Of a stretch of DNA of 64,000 nucleotides, positions 23,617 through 34,313 are shown in pieces. Numbering within the stretch: position 1 is the stretch's first letter; the number at the start of each line of letters is the position of its first letter. The position numbers and the translations under genes are program-made. This DNA comes from Haberlea rhodopensis (Eukaryota > Streptophyta > Magnoliopsida > Lamiales > Gesneriaceae). Below the pieces are notes generated by a model. The model did no database searches. It had not been told where the DNA came from and saw only the letters and a list, made by a program, of their open reading frames with translations. The stretch covers positions 310,001 to 374,000 of the forward strand of contig CAJQUN010000450.1 of the NCBI GenBank assembly GCA_907163345.1, written 5' to 3'.

Positions 23617-24923
23617 TCAGCAAGAAATAATATTCTTTCCAGTGGGTGTCGAGACCAAAAGAGGCGTGGGTAACGGAGACATGCACATAAGATGTCTCTC
23701 CACAAAATCCGTACACACAAAGGAGTGCGATGCACCTGTGTCTATCAAAATAAAAGCAGAATATGTAAATAGAAGGCACGTACCAGCAATCACCTCCTCT
23801 GGAGCTGCTTCGGCCTGTTCCCTAGTCAGTGTATAAACCTGTCCTTGAGGTGGCCCCATCGTCTGACCTCCCAACTGTCGAGGCACCACCGCTTGCCTCT
23901 GCTGTACTGACCCACTAGTGAACCTCCCTCTGCCTTCTTTGAGATCTAACTGACCATCACTATTCTGGAAAAACCGAGCAATGTGGCCCATCTTGCCACA
24001 TTTGTAACAAGCCGTACAGTCACACATATGATGCGGTCCTCCACAGAAATGACGTTTTACTACTCCAATCCTACTTACTTGAGTTTGTCCCCTATTGATA
24101 GATGCACTACCCCTCCGGTTATCAACTCGACTTCCACCAAATCGAGAAGAAGAAGGAGCCCCACGAGGTTGAAATGATTCTCCTCGAGGCCTCAGATTAT
24201 TAGATACCGGCCTCGGTCGTGGAACTTGTGGGGGTGCAACATCCGTGTAAGCACTGACTCCTATCTCTGCTAGTTCCGCTCTAGTAAGAGCATCATCAAA
24301 AGAGTTAAGGTTGTTGGAGATAACCCGGTCAAATAGCTCCGGCCTCAAACCTTTCAGAAAATTCCTCATCTTGGCATGCCCATTAGTAGCGATATGAGGG
24401 GCATACCTCAACAGCTAAGAATAATGCATGGCATAGTCCGAGACAGTCATATTGCCTTGCTTCAAGTTGGTGAATTCATCATCTTCATCTGCCTAGCAGC
24501 AACAGAAAAGTACCGGTTCAGAAACCGGGTCCTGAATAAAGTCCAGTCTATCAACATGCCCTAAGTCCTCAACTCCATCATTGTTGTCTTCCACCACATG
24601 GAAGACTTCTTTGCCAACTGAAACTCCGCTAGCCTTAACTAAGCAGTCCTAGCGCAAGGTGCAGACACAAAGATATGCTCAATCCTTTCAAGCCATTCCT
24701 CTGCTTCCTCCCCTGTCTCGATTCCCTCAAAGCGGGGCGGATGAAAAGTCAGAAATTGTGTTAGGCTCAACTCACCAGACAATAATGGTTGTGCAATACG
24801 CTCAACACCCATAGCCGATGGTGGTAGGGGATTAGTCTGTGCGATACTAGCGTTCACACTCCCCACGTCACCCACCTCTTCATTTAGATTTTCCAAATTT
24901 CTGGCTGCCATGCTGTAATACAA
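23617..24923 (-). pseudogene. Ty3 gag and protease (broken)
   Basis: 24923–24639 carries gag N-terminal sequence with FLTFHPPRFEGIE and WLERIEHIF. 24411–23617 continues with MRNFLKGLRPELFDRV, an Arg/Pro-rich stretch, the knuckle CYKCGKMGHIARFF (last Cys replaced by Phe) and the protease motif LIDTGASHSFV. A stretch at 24412–24638 links them through stops. Gag packages element RNA and the protease matures the polyprotein. Confidence 0.8.
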
Positions 24924-25110
24924 AGGTTAACAACAATACCAGAAACAATACATATGTTACACCGTTAGATAACATAAATAACAATAAGCATGTTAGTACA
25001 ACAATTTTATACACCAATATGCACCACATGCATAAACATGCTCATAAGTAAACACCTAGCCAACTCATTGCTAAGGCTACCCTTCACTCATTCCCGGGTT
25101 CTCTAACCAC

Positions 25111-25122
25111 TCTCTGATACCA
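25111..25122 (-). other. tRNA-Met primer binding site (Ty3)
   Basis: Minus-strand TGGTATCAGAGA, four bases inside the end of the 5' LTR (LTR ends at 25127). This fixes the element's orientation as minus. Confidence 0.85.
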
Positions 25123-25589
25123 CTAATGTAAGGACCCTAATACCTTACATGCGGGTTAAAGGCATAAGAAGAGATAAACATACATCTAACAGAGTATAAA
25201 GTTCGTGTTGATGCCCTGAGCTATTAGGATTACAGTGCCAAAATAAAATTCCAAAAGGATTAATTACATTCCCACTAAATGAAGGTTAATCCTATAGTTT
25301 TACACTACTCCTAGAGTAGAGACTATACAAAAGAAATCATGTCATCCTATACCAATAGCGCTCCTCATGAGCTCACTGCATCAACCCGTCCTTAGCCCTT
25401 CATGCCCAAAAAGTACCTACAGGAACAACCCTAAAACCATGAGCATATAATAACCATAAGCATACCAACAAGATTATGATATAAAAATGCATAACCGTAA
25501 ATACATAACACTTCCTGTAATATATGCACTTACTAGCTCCATTTGGTTATCCATGTACCACAAGTATAATCAATAGATTATAATGCCAA

Positions 25590-26139
25590 ATAACATACCG
25601 AGAGGGCAGCACATAGAGAGAATCCTTCAAGTAGCAAAATCAGTATCAGTACCGGCTTGACCCGGAGTACCAATAGCAGCTCCATCCCAATGGATAACAA
25701 ACCAGTATTAATAAGGAAATGGCCATATTGAAAATGAGTGATTTTCTATTGACGAGAGATCTATGATAAAAAAAACAAGTTTGAGCATCTTCAGGGCTAT
25801 TTCATAGCGCCTTACTAACGAGCCAAAAAAGTATAATTCACTCAATTAAGTCAGCTCGGATTTGCATCACACACACATCGCTTGGTATAAACCGTCGGCG
25901 TTGTTATGCCTAAATCAGCTTCTACATTCCCCATAAAGTTATGGGAAAGGCCGAGTTTCCTAGGAATTTAGGAAGACCTAACAAGATTATAAGCCCAGGC
26001 TAGGAAAATGTGCACCATAGAGTCACCTTACAGTTATGAATTTCAAATCATTCGTCAAGCAGATTCAACAATACGCCAAGGCCTTGGAGCACGCCAAAAA
26101 TGAATGCAATTGACCACCGATTCACCTTCATTCTAACTA
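25590..26139. other. Unidentified insertion in one LTR
   Basis: Absent from the partner LTR, where 'attataataccaataatg' is continuous near 19035. No coding similarity, terminal inverted repeat or convincing target duplication found by eye. A short plus frame reads MNFKSFVKQIQQYAKALEH near 26037, which I do not recognise. Confidence 0.7.
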
Positions 26140-26814
26140 TAATGTATGTCGTGACATGCATCCATTCCATCAATACCAATGTCCAATTCCCAAGTCTTAT
26201 TATATCAGTGGCATAATACCCCTCGCTTTAACATGACAGCGGCATTAATACCCCTCGCTTAGACAATACCAGCGGCAAATAATATCCATCGCTTTAATAT
26301 GACAGCGGCGTGTTCTTCGCTTCTACATATTAGCGACAAATATTCTCTCATCGCTACGGTATGACAGCGGCAAGTATTCTCTCATCGCTACGTCATAACA
26401 ACGGCAAGTATTCTTCATCACTGGAATATAATCCCGACTTACAATTACATGCAACAATGCATCCAATGAATGTATGCAACCATAATGCATAACCAAATTC
26501 ATATATGCAACCATAATGCATGACCAGACTCATGTATGCAACTATAATGAATAACCAATGTATGTATGCAACCATAATGCATAGCCAAATCCAATACGTA
26601 ATAATACATTTTACCGTCCGATGCCCGTACGTCTCACTACGTACCTTTGTTCCAAAAGTGGAGATGTCGTAGGACTTTATCTCATTGGCTGTGTTGCCAC
26701 CTGGGATGGTTCTACACATTCACACAAATCAATATTAGAAGCCAATAAATGAAGCAATACCAAAAATCCCATTAAAATAGCCAAAATCCAAAACACCACA
26801 TTTTTAAGACTCGC

Positions 26815-27027
26815 GATCGATCGGCCGTTTTTTTTTGATCGATCGCGAGCTGACCACCCGGCGCCCAACACTTTGTTGCCCATCTCGATCGATCGAGATG
26901 TCCTCACCGATTGATCGAGAAGTCGCCTCTATCGATCGGAGTTCATCTTGATCGATCGAGGAGACCAATTCCTCCCCGCTTGCAGCCCTGCCGTGCTCGA
27001 TCGATCGAAAGTCATGCTCGATCGATC
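26815..27027. repeat. GATCGATC island 5
   Basis: Six octamers at 26815, 26837, 26887, 26950, 26999 and 27020. Positions equivalent to the other LTR that have changed by point mutation include CTCTATCGATCGGA near 26927, so the island is slowly decaying here. Confidence 0.95.
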
Positions 27028-27769
27028 GAGAAGCTCTGTAAATGCGAGAAATCACCATTTTCGTGTACAGAACCCTACCAAACCATATTAAACTCAAAAC
27101 ACCTCAACCCTAAAACATCAAAAACACCAATATCACGCTAAACAACCATCAACAACAACATAATACAAAACTCAACCAAAAACAACACATTCCCAAAACC
27201 AATCCCTTTTCAAATCCCTAATACAAACCCATTTCAACCCAAAACATAATAAACCAAACAAGGAGGAATTCATACCACTTATAGGCTTCAAATCTCACCA
27301 AGAAATCAAGCAACCAAGATTTTTGAAATCTCCTCCTCCTTTCCTTGTTTCAAACGTGAATGTGTGTTTTTGGGGAAGGGTTTGGGAGAGTTGTTTGATA
27401 AAGAGTGATGGAAGGAGTGAGGTGATGGGGTATAAGTGGGTTTAAAATAACATGGTACCCAAATAATTAGCATGGTGTATAAAATATCCCCAACATGATA
27501 TTTTAAAAGCATTTTCCAAGAATGCACCAAAACTCCAATTAAACATGCCTTACCCAAAATAATTAACACCCCTTCCTAATAGAACATGCCATAACTCAAT
27601 TTCCCAACATGCATCACATGCACCCTGAAATGCATTACCAGGTCACGCCCACCGCATGACTAAGCATTTCACCATATAAATTAATTTAACACTAAATTAA
27701 TTAACCCCATAAATATCACATAAACATAATTAATGTCAAAATGCATATAATTATTTCAGGGATATCACA

Positions 27770-27975
27770 TTGGACATAGGATTGCAGATTGCCTTAAGAC
27801 AGAGAAAAATGGGATTGGTTCAGGCAATGGAGCCCCTCCAAAACAAACCGAAAGAAAACAACGCAATGCTAGGGTCATTGCCATAACACAGAAGACAACG
27901 CAAATGATGTTGTGGCAGCTACAATTTTAACCAACAAATTACATGCATATGTTTTGTTGAATTGTGGTGTCACAC
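27770..27975 (+). mobile_element. Older Ty3/gypsy gag–protease fragment, right part
   Basis: Continues the knuckle begun at 18570 as GHRIADCLKTEKNG, then NARVIAITQKT and, after a frame change, ATILTNKLHAYVLLNCGVT, which aligns with the gypsy protease start where Asp is usual before Cys/Ser-Gly. The Asp reads as Asn here. The fragment is cut at 27976 by the Athila-like LTR. Confidence 0.7.
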
Positions 27976-29276
27976 TAGTAGCGTTTATCGCGTACGCCCA
28001 AATTAAACCTCTCAAGTTAATAACAGTAATGAATGTAGTAGCGTGAGTATGGATCGATACCACGAGGAATGATGCATTTTTTGTGTTAACTATGCAAGCA
28101 AATAGTAGAAGGGGTTTTTTTGTAATTGTTTAACTACCACTAAGCAAAATTTATGAATTAACTAATTAGCAAAAATAAACTAAAGTGATTAAAATTATGA
28201 GAAAAGCGCGATTCTTGGTTGTCGGTCGACTTTACAATTGAGGTTTACTATCTCAATCATCGACCTTCACATACAATTCAATTTTCATGTGAATATTCAT
28301 CGTGAACGTTTAATCCAATAATCAAAGTAAGGTCTGACCTTAAGTTTAGTTAAGTAGCCCAAACGTTCTAGTTTAACCCTAATCAAACAATCAATCAAAT
28401 ACAAGTGATTAAGATTTAAATTGATGATAGCATATGAACTACTGAGATTGATGAAGCTAAACAACATAATCCAAGCGTCTATGTTTAATCTAGTCAATTG
28501 TTTTCCCTAAGAATTTAACAAACTCACAAGCAGAATTTTATTAATCTTAGTTGCTTCGTAAATTAGAGGGATCAAACGATTCCGTATTTGATATCTAATT
28601 TAGCATTAGATTGTATGAACAAAAGCTAGGTGATCAATCCAACAATTAAACAACACAATCATAGTAGAAAACAATTGATACTCAATGAAAATCAGCAATC
28701 AAAACTTAATCTCACGAGAAGCATAAACTCCAACGTATTGTCTTCCTTAACCAAGAGTCACAAAGGTATTTTAGCCACTCATGACTAAATTAAAAACACT
28801 AAAAACTAATCTAGAAAGCATTAAACAAAAGCAAAATAAAGAATTACTAAAGAGAAGCACGATTCAAGAGTGTCACTTCCGTCTTCGTTCTTCGTTCTTC
28901 AAGTTATACTTCAAGGGTTTGAGAGAAAATCTATTCTAATTCTAAAATATGATGGATTCTGGGTTGCGATCGATTCCCATTATGTTTTTTCAATTTTTTT
29001 GCTCCACCGAATGATCGGTGAATCTACTCGATCGATCGCTCGTTCACATATTTTGTTGCTTAAATTTTCTGCCATGCTCGATTGATCGACCTCTTTTGGG
29101 CGATTGATCGAGAAGCTCAGTCAACTTTTATGCATTTTTCTTGGTCAACTTTGATCCATTGTCAACTCCAATGCATCTCTTGATTCTTATTCGCCCTTGT
29201 TAGCTCAATTTCTTTGATTCCACCTACATTTACACAAATATATGATTAGGTAGCATATGTATCAAATTATCCATCA
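27976..29276 (-). repeat. 3' LTR of Athila-like element
   Basis: On minus starts TGATGGATAA and ends near CGCTACTA. It matches 33281–33727 directly and 16933–18297 in inverse orientation. One full octamer lies at 29030 with decayed relatives at 28966, 29010, 29078 and 29102. Confidence 0.75.
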
Positions 29277-31079
29277 AAACATACCAAATTGTAGAGAATT
29301 AAGCGCAATAGATATGTCTATTTCTAGTCACATCAAATTCTCACATACTTAATCTTTACTCGACCTCAAGTAAATCAGATAAAACTATAATATTTTGTTC
29401 GCATGTAGGTTCATAACGAACTAACTTGTCCTCACTTTAATGCCTCAACAATTTCAAACATGCATAGTAATGAAAGGAGGAGAAAAGTTTACAGTGGAAC
29501 AAGTTCAATCTCTAGACACATACTTAACAAAGTATCAAATGTGCGTGTGTGGTTATAAACTTGTGTCATGTACAAATTATAGATCCAATTAATGTAAACT
29601 CACAATAGTTCAAGTTATACACTAACACAAGTATAAGTTCACTTGCACAATATTCTCCACTATCTTTGCCACTTGCAAACACAAATTAAGAAGGTCTTTA
29701 TTAGCTTGTAGTTTTGCCTAGGTATTGGCTTATGAAAGAAATGGTAAGGTGTATCAAATAAGATAGTATAATGATATGCACAATATAAACTTCTCTTCTT
29801 GCATGATTTTTCAAACCTTGTTCATTTTTTCAAGGTTTAATTCATTTATTTTGCTTCTTGTGCTTTGGCTCCCCTTGGAGTCATATTTTTATCTATTTTC
29901 TCAAGGCATCCCTTTTCTTTCATGCATCTCATTCTTTTGACAATATAACTCACAAAACATATATGAATAATTGATAACATAAGTGCATGTGAATTAAACA
30001 TAGCATACTCCCTTCAAAGGTATGGATCTAAAATCATATTTAGGCTCATTAGGGAAGGACGATAAGCTAGTCAAAGAATGTTGAATGGGGGTTGTTTGTA
30101 TGCTTCGCATACAACCATTCTTTTGCATTAAGGTTCAAAATGGGTATTAGGGATGATTTTGTTTACATGGTAGGCTTGAAAGGCTCAAACGCATCAAAGA
30201 TCGCCTACATCATTCTCATGTTCGCAAGTAGTCTAGACATACGCCTCAAAGAGCATGTAGTTGAGTTCTAGCATGTATCAGAGACTTCTTAAGACTAGCA
30301 CAAAATCCACACAATTGTCACTAAACTATGCACTACACAAGTCATGATAATATCGTGCTCAAAATATTCAACTACTAAGTCAATTCAATAATTTGTTTTA
30401 GAGTTCAAAGTGTTCCAAGGTTAACAATTCACCTATGTTCCGAAGCATGCATGCTATCAGTTAGGTTTCATCATTGGCTAGTGACTATAAGCATGCGTTC
30501 ATTACTAACTATAAGCTCAAAATTTTCAAAATTTTCAATTTTTTGGATTTTTATTATAAGAAAGCAATAACACACCACTAATCCCTCCCCCGTACTTAAA
30601 TCTTACATTGTCCCCAATGTAAGTCAAAAGAGAAAAGTCTAACTAAGAAAACAATAAAAAAATAAAAAGGAAAGGGAAACTAACTCCCCTTGGGTTGCCT
30701 ACCAAGCAGCGCCTCTGTTTGCTGTCGGTGGCCGACGCCAGTCCTTGATCAAGGTGGGTTATGTGGTGTCGCTTTATCCTTTCTTCTCCACCTCAATATC
30801 TTATTTATACCTTTAAGCTTTGGTTTGTTCATCTTGCGCTTCTTTGAGAGGTCATCATCAGTCTTTGTTCCTCCTCCATCGTTTGTTGATTGATGTGGTC
30901 AATCCAGAGGGTTTTTCCTTTCAATAGTATGATCCTATAAGTGAGAAAATAGAGGGTCAGCAATATCATGAGTAGATAAGGCAGCGATGGTATGAAAACT
31001 ATGCACAATATTTGAGTATGTACCTCCTTTGTCCACAAGGCTCTCAGTGGCCTTTTCCATCTCACACAAGTATTAAATT
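29277..31079 (-). other. Athila-like 3' spacer
   Basis: No gene. Long AT-rich noncoding interior between the protease and the 3' LTR, including the ATTGGGGACAATG motif at 30575–30615. Short open frames here are not supported by any motif. Confidence 0.55.
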
Positions 31080-31600
31080 CAAATTCAAAGTCATCATCGA
31101 TATCAAAACTACATGGTTCATGTGTTTCAATGGGTTATAGATATTGAATTTTGCAATCTTACCATCAAACTCCATTATTAAAGTACAACTATTAACATCT
31201 ATCACAGATTTAGAGGTTTTCAAGAATGGTCTCCCTAACAGAATGCGGCTAGATGTATCACCATTTTCTATGTCTAAGACATAGAAATCAGCGGGAAAAC
31301 AAATTCTCTAAGCATAAAAGTACATCCTCTACTATCCCCCTAAGAATAACCGTAGACCTATCAGCTAATTGTATCACAGTATTGTTTCGTTTCAAAGGTC
31401 CATGTTTCAGTTGAGTGTAGATTGAGTAAGGCATGACATTAATTGAAGCTCCTAATCTAGCATCGCCTTATCAATCATGGTGTTGTCAATCACACATGGG
31501 ATAGAAAACATACCAGTGTCCTTACATTTTGTGGGAATGCTTCTTTGGATAACCGCAAAACATTCTCACCAAGCTTAATCTTGGGTCACCCTTTAGGTTT
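31080..31600 (-). pseudogene. Athila-like aspartic protease, frameshifted
   Basis: Minus reading gives KCKDTGMFSIPCVIDNTMI, then the active-site stretch MLD…GASINVMPYSIYTQL, HGPLKRNNTVIQLADRS and, after 31180, PIETHEPCSFDIDDDFEFEF, the protease layout of Athila elements. One base is missing at the catalytic Asp-Leu-Gly (near 31455), so the frame breaks in the active site. Confidence 0.65.
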
Positions 31601-32588
31601 TTTTCTATCCACTTTCTACAGTTCCTTCAAAATTTTGCATATCAAGGTATCAAGTAATAGAGTGTTTACCTTACAACGTCGGAAAGTCTCGTAGAGTCCT
31701 TTGATGCCTTCGTCCTTCCTATTCTCCTTATAAGCAAGAGGGAAGGGGATTCAATTTTATATCACGAAGTTTAGGGACTTACCTTGTGTTTCTCTTCTTG
31801 CATAAGCTCCTCGACATCCTCTTTTCTTTCACCACTTCGCTTCCGGGTGGCGTCAGTACCATCCTTCTCCTCATCTTCATCTTCACTCTTTTTAATGTGA
31901 TGGCACTCATATTCTCTCTCGGGTTCACCACTGGTTACGAAGGAAGTCCATTTGAAATTCTCCCTCTATCTTGTTGAGCGAGGTCGCCAATTTCCCAATT
32001 TGTGTAGTCAAGCTTTGAATGCTCGCTCTTGTTTCCTATTGAAATTGCAGGCTATTTTCAGCAATAACCTTAACTATTTTCCTATCACCAGAAACATCCA
32101 TTGGTAGTTGTGGAGGCCTTTGAAATGGTGGTCTGTAGGGTGGAGGTTGGTGCATCTGTTGATTCTCATAGCTCTAGTGCGGATGGTCCCTCCAATCTTG
32201 GTTGTAGTTGCTCGATGGGTGACCAGAGCTCCTTTGTGTGCTTAGTGGATGTCTCTTGTAGGGAGGAGCATGCATCAATGGCATGGTTCATAACTAGACA
32301 AATTCCACATGGCTTCATCTTCCCACATTGCCACCAGCAAGATTACTCACAAGAAGCGTTAAGAGTCAATCAGTTGTTGTTCAAGATTGGATGCGTTTAC
32401 CTCTTGTCTTGGCGTCTGTCCATGTCGAGCAAGCCCAAATTGTTGGGAGTTGGCAGCCATGTTTGCTATCAAGTTCCTTGCCTCCTCCGCTGTCTTGTCA
32501 ATAAAAGCTCATCCGCTCGTCGCATCCACTAAATTCCTCCCACCAGAAAGTAAACCTTCATTGAAATATTGAATTAAAAGGTGTTCAT

Positions 32589-32882
32589 TTATCTGATGTC
32601 ATGGGCAGCTTGCACACAACTTCTTGAAACGTTCCCAGTACTCATGTAGCGACTCCTCGGGTATTGCTTCACACCATAAATTTTCCGCCTTATGTTACTT
32701 GCCCTGCAAGAAGCTGGAAAGTACTTCTCAGGGAGACTCTTTGCAATCAGCCCATGTGTGATGGATCCGGAGGGTAGGTAGAATAACCAATCTTTAGCAG
32801 CATGCTTCAAATAGAATGGAAAGGCTCGCAGTTTAATTTGCTCATCCGTTACGCCAGCTGGCTTCATATTAGTGCACACCAC
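32589..32882 (-). pseudogene. Athila-like gag fragment
   Basis: A 97-residue frame with MKPAGVTDEQIKLRAFPFYL, AAKDWLFYLPSGSITH and EKYFPASCRASNIRR, the conserved retrotransposon gag core of Athila-type elements, which forms the particle. The stretch after SITH is shifted or altered. 32883–33258 leads back to the primer site without an intact N-terminus. Confidence 0.75.
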
Positions 32883-33258
32883 GTGAAAATTCCATAAAGT
32901 GCTTGTGGGGTTCTCACCTGTAAGACGATGAAAGGAAGGTAGTAAGTGAATTAACCAAATTTAGGTTTGAAATTTATGTTATTTGTAAGGGCAGGAAAGT
33001 GATGCAAAGAGGCTATTGATCCAAGGTAGGATTCGCCAATTGCCTCAAGCTTTGATTCACAGCCATCGTGTTCCTCTCTTGTTCTTCTTCAAGTATCCTA
33101 TCTCTCTTCTTCTCCTCCGATGTAGTGTCCTCTCAATCTCAGGGTCGTATTGAAAATTATCTCCATGATCAGACGATTCACATGTACTCATTAACAAACC
33201 AAAGTAGTAGTGCGGGATAATAATAAATAAATAAAATTAACACAAAATACACAATGCC

Positions 33259-33276
33259 TTCCCGACAACGGCGCCA
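33259..33276 (-). other. tRNA-Asp-type primer binding site
   Basis: Minus-strand TGGCGCCGTTGTCGGGAA lies four bases inside the 5' LTR end (33281). It is close to the TGGCGCCGTTGCCGGGGA complement of plant tRNA-Asp used by Athila elements. Confidence 0.75.
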
Positions 33277-33727
33277 AATTTGGTAGCGTTTATCATGAAC
33301 GCCCAAATTAACCCTCTCAAGTTAATAACATTAATGAATATAGTAGCGTGAGTAGGAATCGATCCCACGAGGAATGATGTATTTTTGTGTTAACTATACA
33401 AGCAAATAGTAAAAGGTTTTTTTAATTGTTTAATTACTACTAAGCAAAATTTATGAACTAACTAATTAGCAAAAGTAAACTAAAGTGATTAAAATTATGA
33501 GAAAAGCGTTATTCTTGGTTGTCGGTCGACTTTATAATTGGGGTTTACTATCTCAATCATTGATCTTCACATACGATTCAATTGTCATGTGAATTTCATC
33601 GTGATCGTTTTATCTAATAATAAAAGTCCTATCTCTCCTTAAGTTTAGTTAAGTGCTCAAACGTTCTAGTTTTCACCTATCAAACAATCAATCAAATACA
33701 AGCGATTAAGAATTAAATTGATGATAT

Positions 33728-34227
33728 NNNNNNNNNNNNNNNNNNNNNNNNNNNNNNNNNNNNNNNNNNNNNNNNNNNNNNNNNNNNNNNNNNNNNNNNN
33801 NNNNNNNNNNNNNNNNNNNNNNNNNNNNNNNNNNNNNNNNNNNNNNNNNNNNNNNNNNNNNNNNNNNNNNNNNNNNNNNNNNNNNNNNNNNNNNNNNNNN
33901 NNNNNNNNNNNNNNNNNNNNNNNNNNNNNNNNNNNNNNNNNNNNNNNNNNNNNNNNNNNNNNNNNNNNNNNNNNNNNNNNNNNNNNNNNNNNNNNNNNNN
34001 NNNNNNNNNNNNNNNNNNNNNNNNNNNNNNNNNNNNNNNNNNNNNNNNNNNNNNNNNNNNNNNNNNNNNNNNNNNNNNNNNNNNNNNNNNNNNNNNNNNN
34101 NNNNNNNNNNNNNNNNNNNNNNNNNNNNNNNNNNNNNNNNNNNNNNNNNNNNNNNNNNNNNNNNNNNNNNNNNNNNNNNNNNNNNNNNNNNNNNNNNNNN
34201 NNNNNNNNNNNNNNNNNNNNNNNNNNN
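33728..34227. other. Assembly gap, 500 N
   Basis: Exactly 500 N, a conventional placeholder. It hides about 860 bases of the Athila-like 5' LTR, its target duplication and the 3' exon(s) of the PP2A gene. Frames reported across it are meaningless. Confidence 1.
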
Positions 34228-34313
34228 TGTTTATGCTAATAAGAAGCAAGATTGTATGACTATGACACAATTTAAGTTTAACCGAATTGACAAATCTAGA
34301 TTGGTAGAAGTAC

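Larger units (their letters stand above)
18583..27769 (-). mobile_element. Complete nested Ty3 chromovirus-type retrotransposon
   Basis: Two LTRs (18583–20667 and 25127–27769; on minus each begins TGTGATATCC and ends CCTTACA) flank gag, protease, RT, RNase H and integrase on minus. The primer site TGGTATCAGAGA lies just inside the right-hand LTR (25111–25122), so that is the 5' LTR. Target duplications are TTGTA (18578–18582) and TTGGA (27770–27774); host reading across the junction supports TTGGA as original. Internal frames have several stops and shifts, so it is old. The LTRs differ in length by 558 bases, largely one insertion in the right-hand copy. Confidence 0.85.
25127..27769 (-). repeat. 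5' LTR of nested Ty3 element
   Basis: 2643 bases. Repeats the order of the 3' LTR (AGCG/CGCT array 26200–26410, 31-bp repeats 26470–26592, GATCGATC island 26815–27027) but also carries about 550 extra bases at 25590–26139. Confidence 0.85.
27976..33727 (-). mobile_element. Athila-like Ty3 element, non-autonomous, enters gap
   Basis: A 3' LTR at 27976–29276 and the matching start of a 5' LTR from 33281 into the N run flank a 4-kb interior on minus. The primer site (33259–33276) is of tRNA-Asp type. The interior holds gag (about 32882–32589) and protease (about 31600–31080), and at 30575–30615 the ATTGGGGACAATG motif followed by a G-rich tract, which is typical of Athila/Tat elements. No RT, RNase H or integrase is visible. 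Length, family and orientation are well supported; the 5' end is hidden. Confidence 0.75.

Noticed and set aside
31786..32572. Plus-strand frames in the Athila-like interior
   Set aside because: They lie opposite decayed gag/protease on minus and show no motif of their own.
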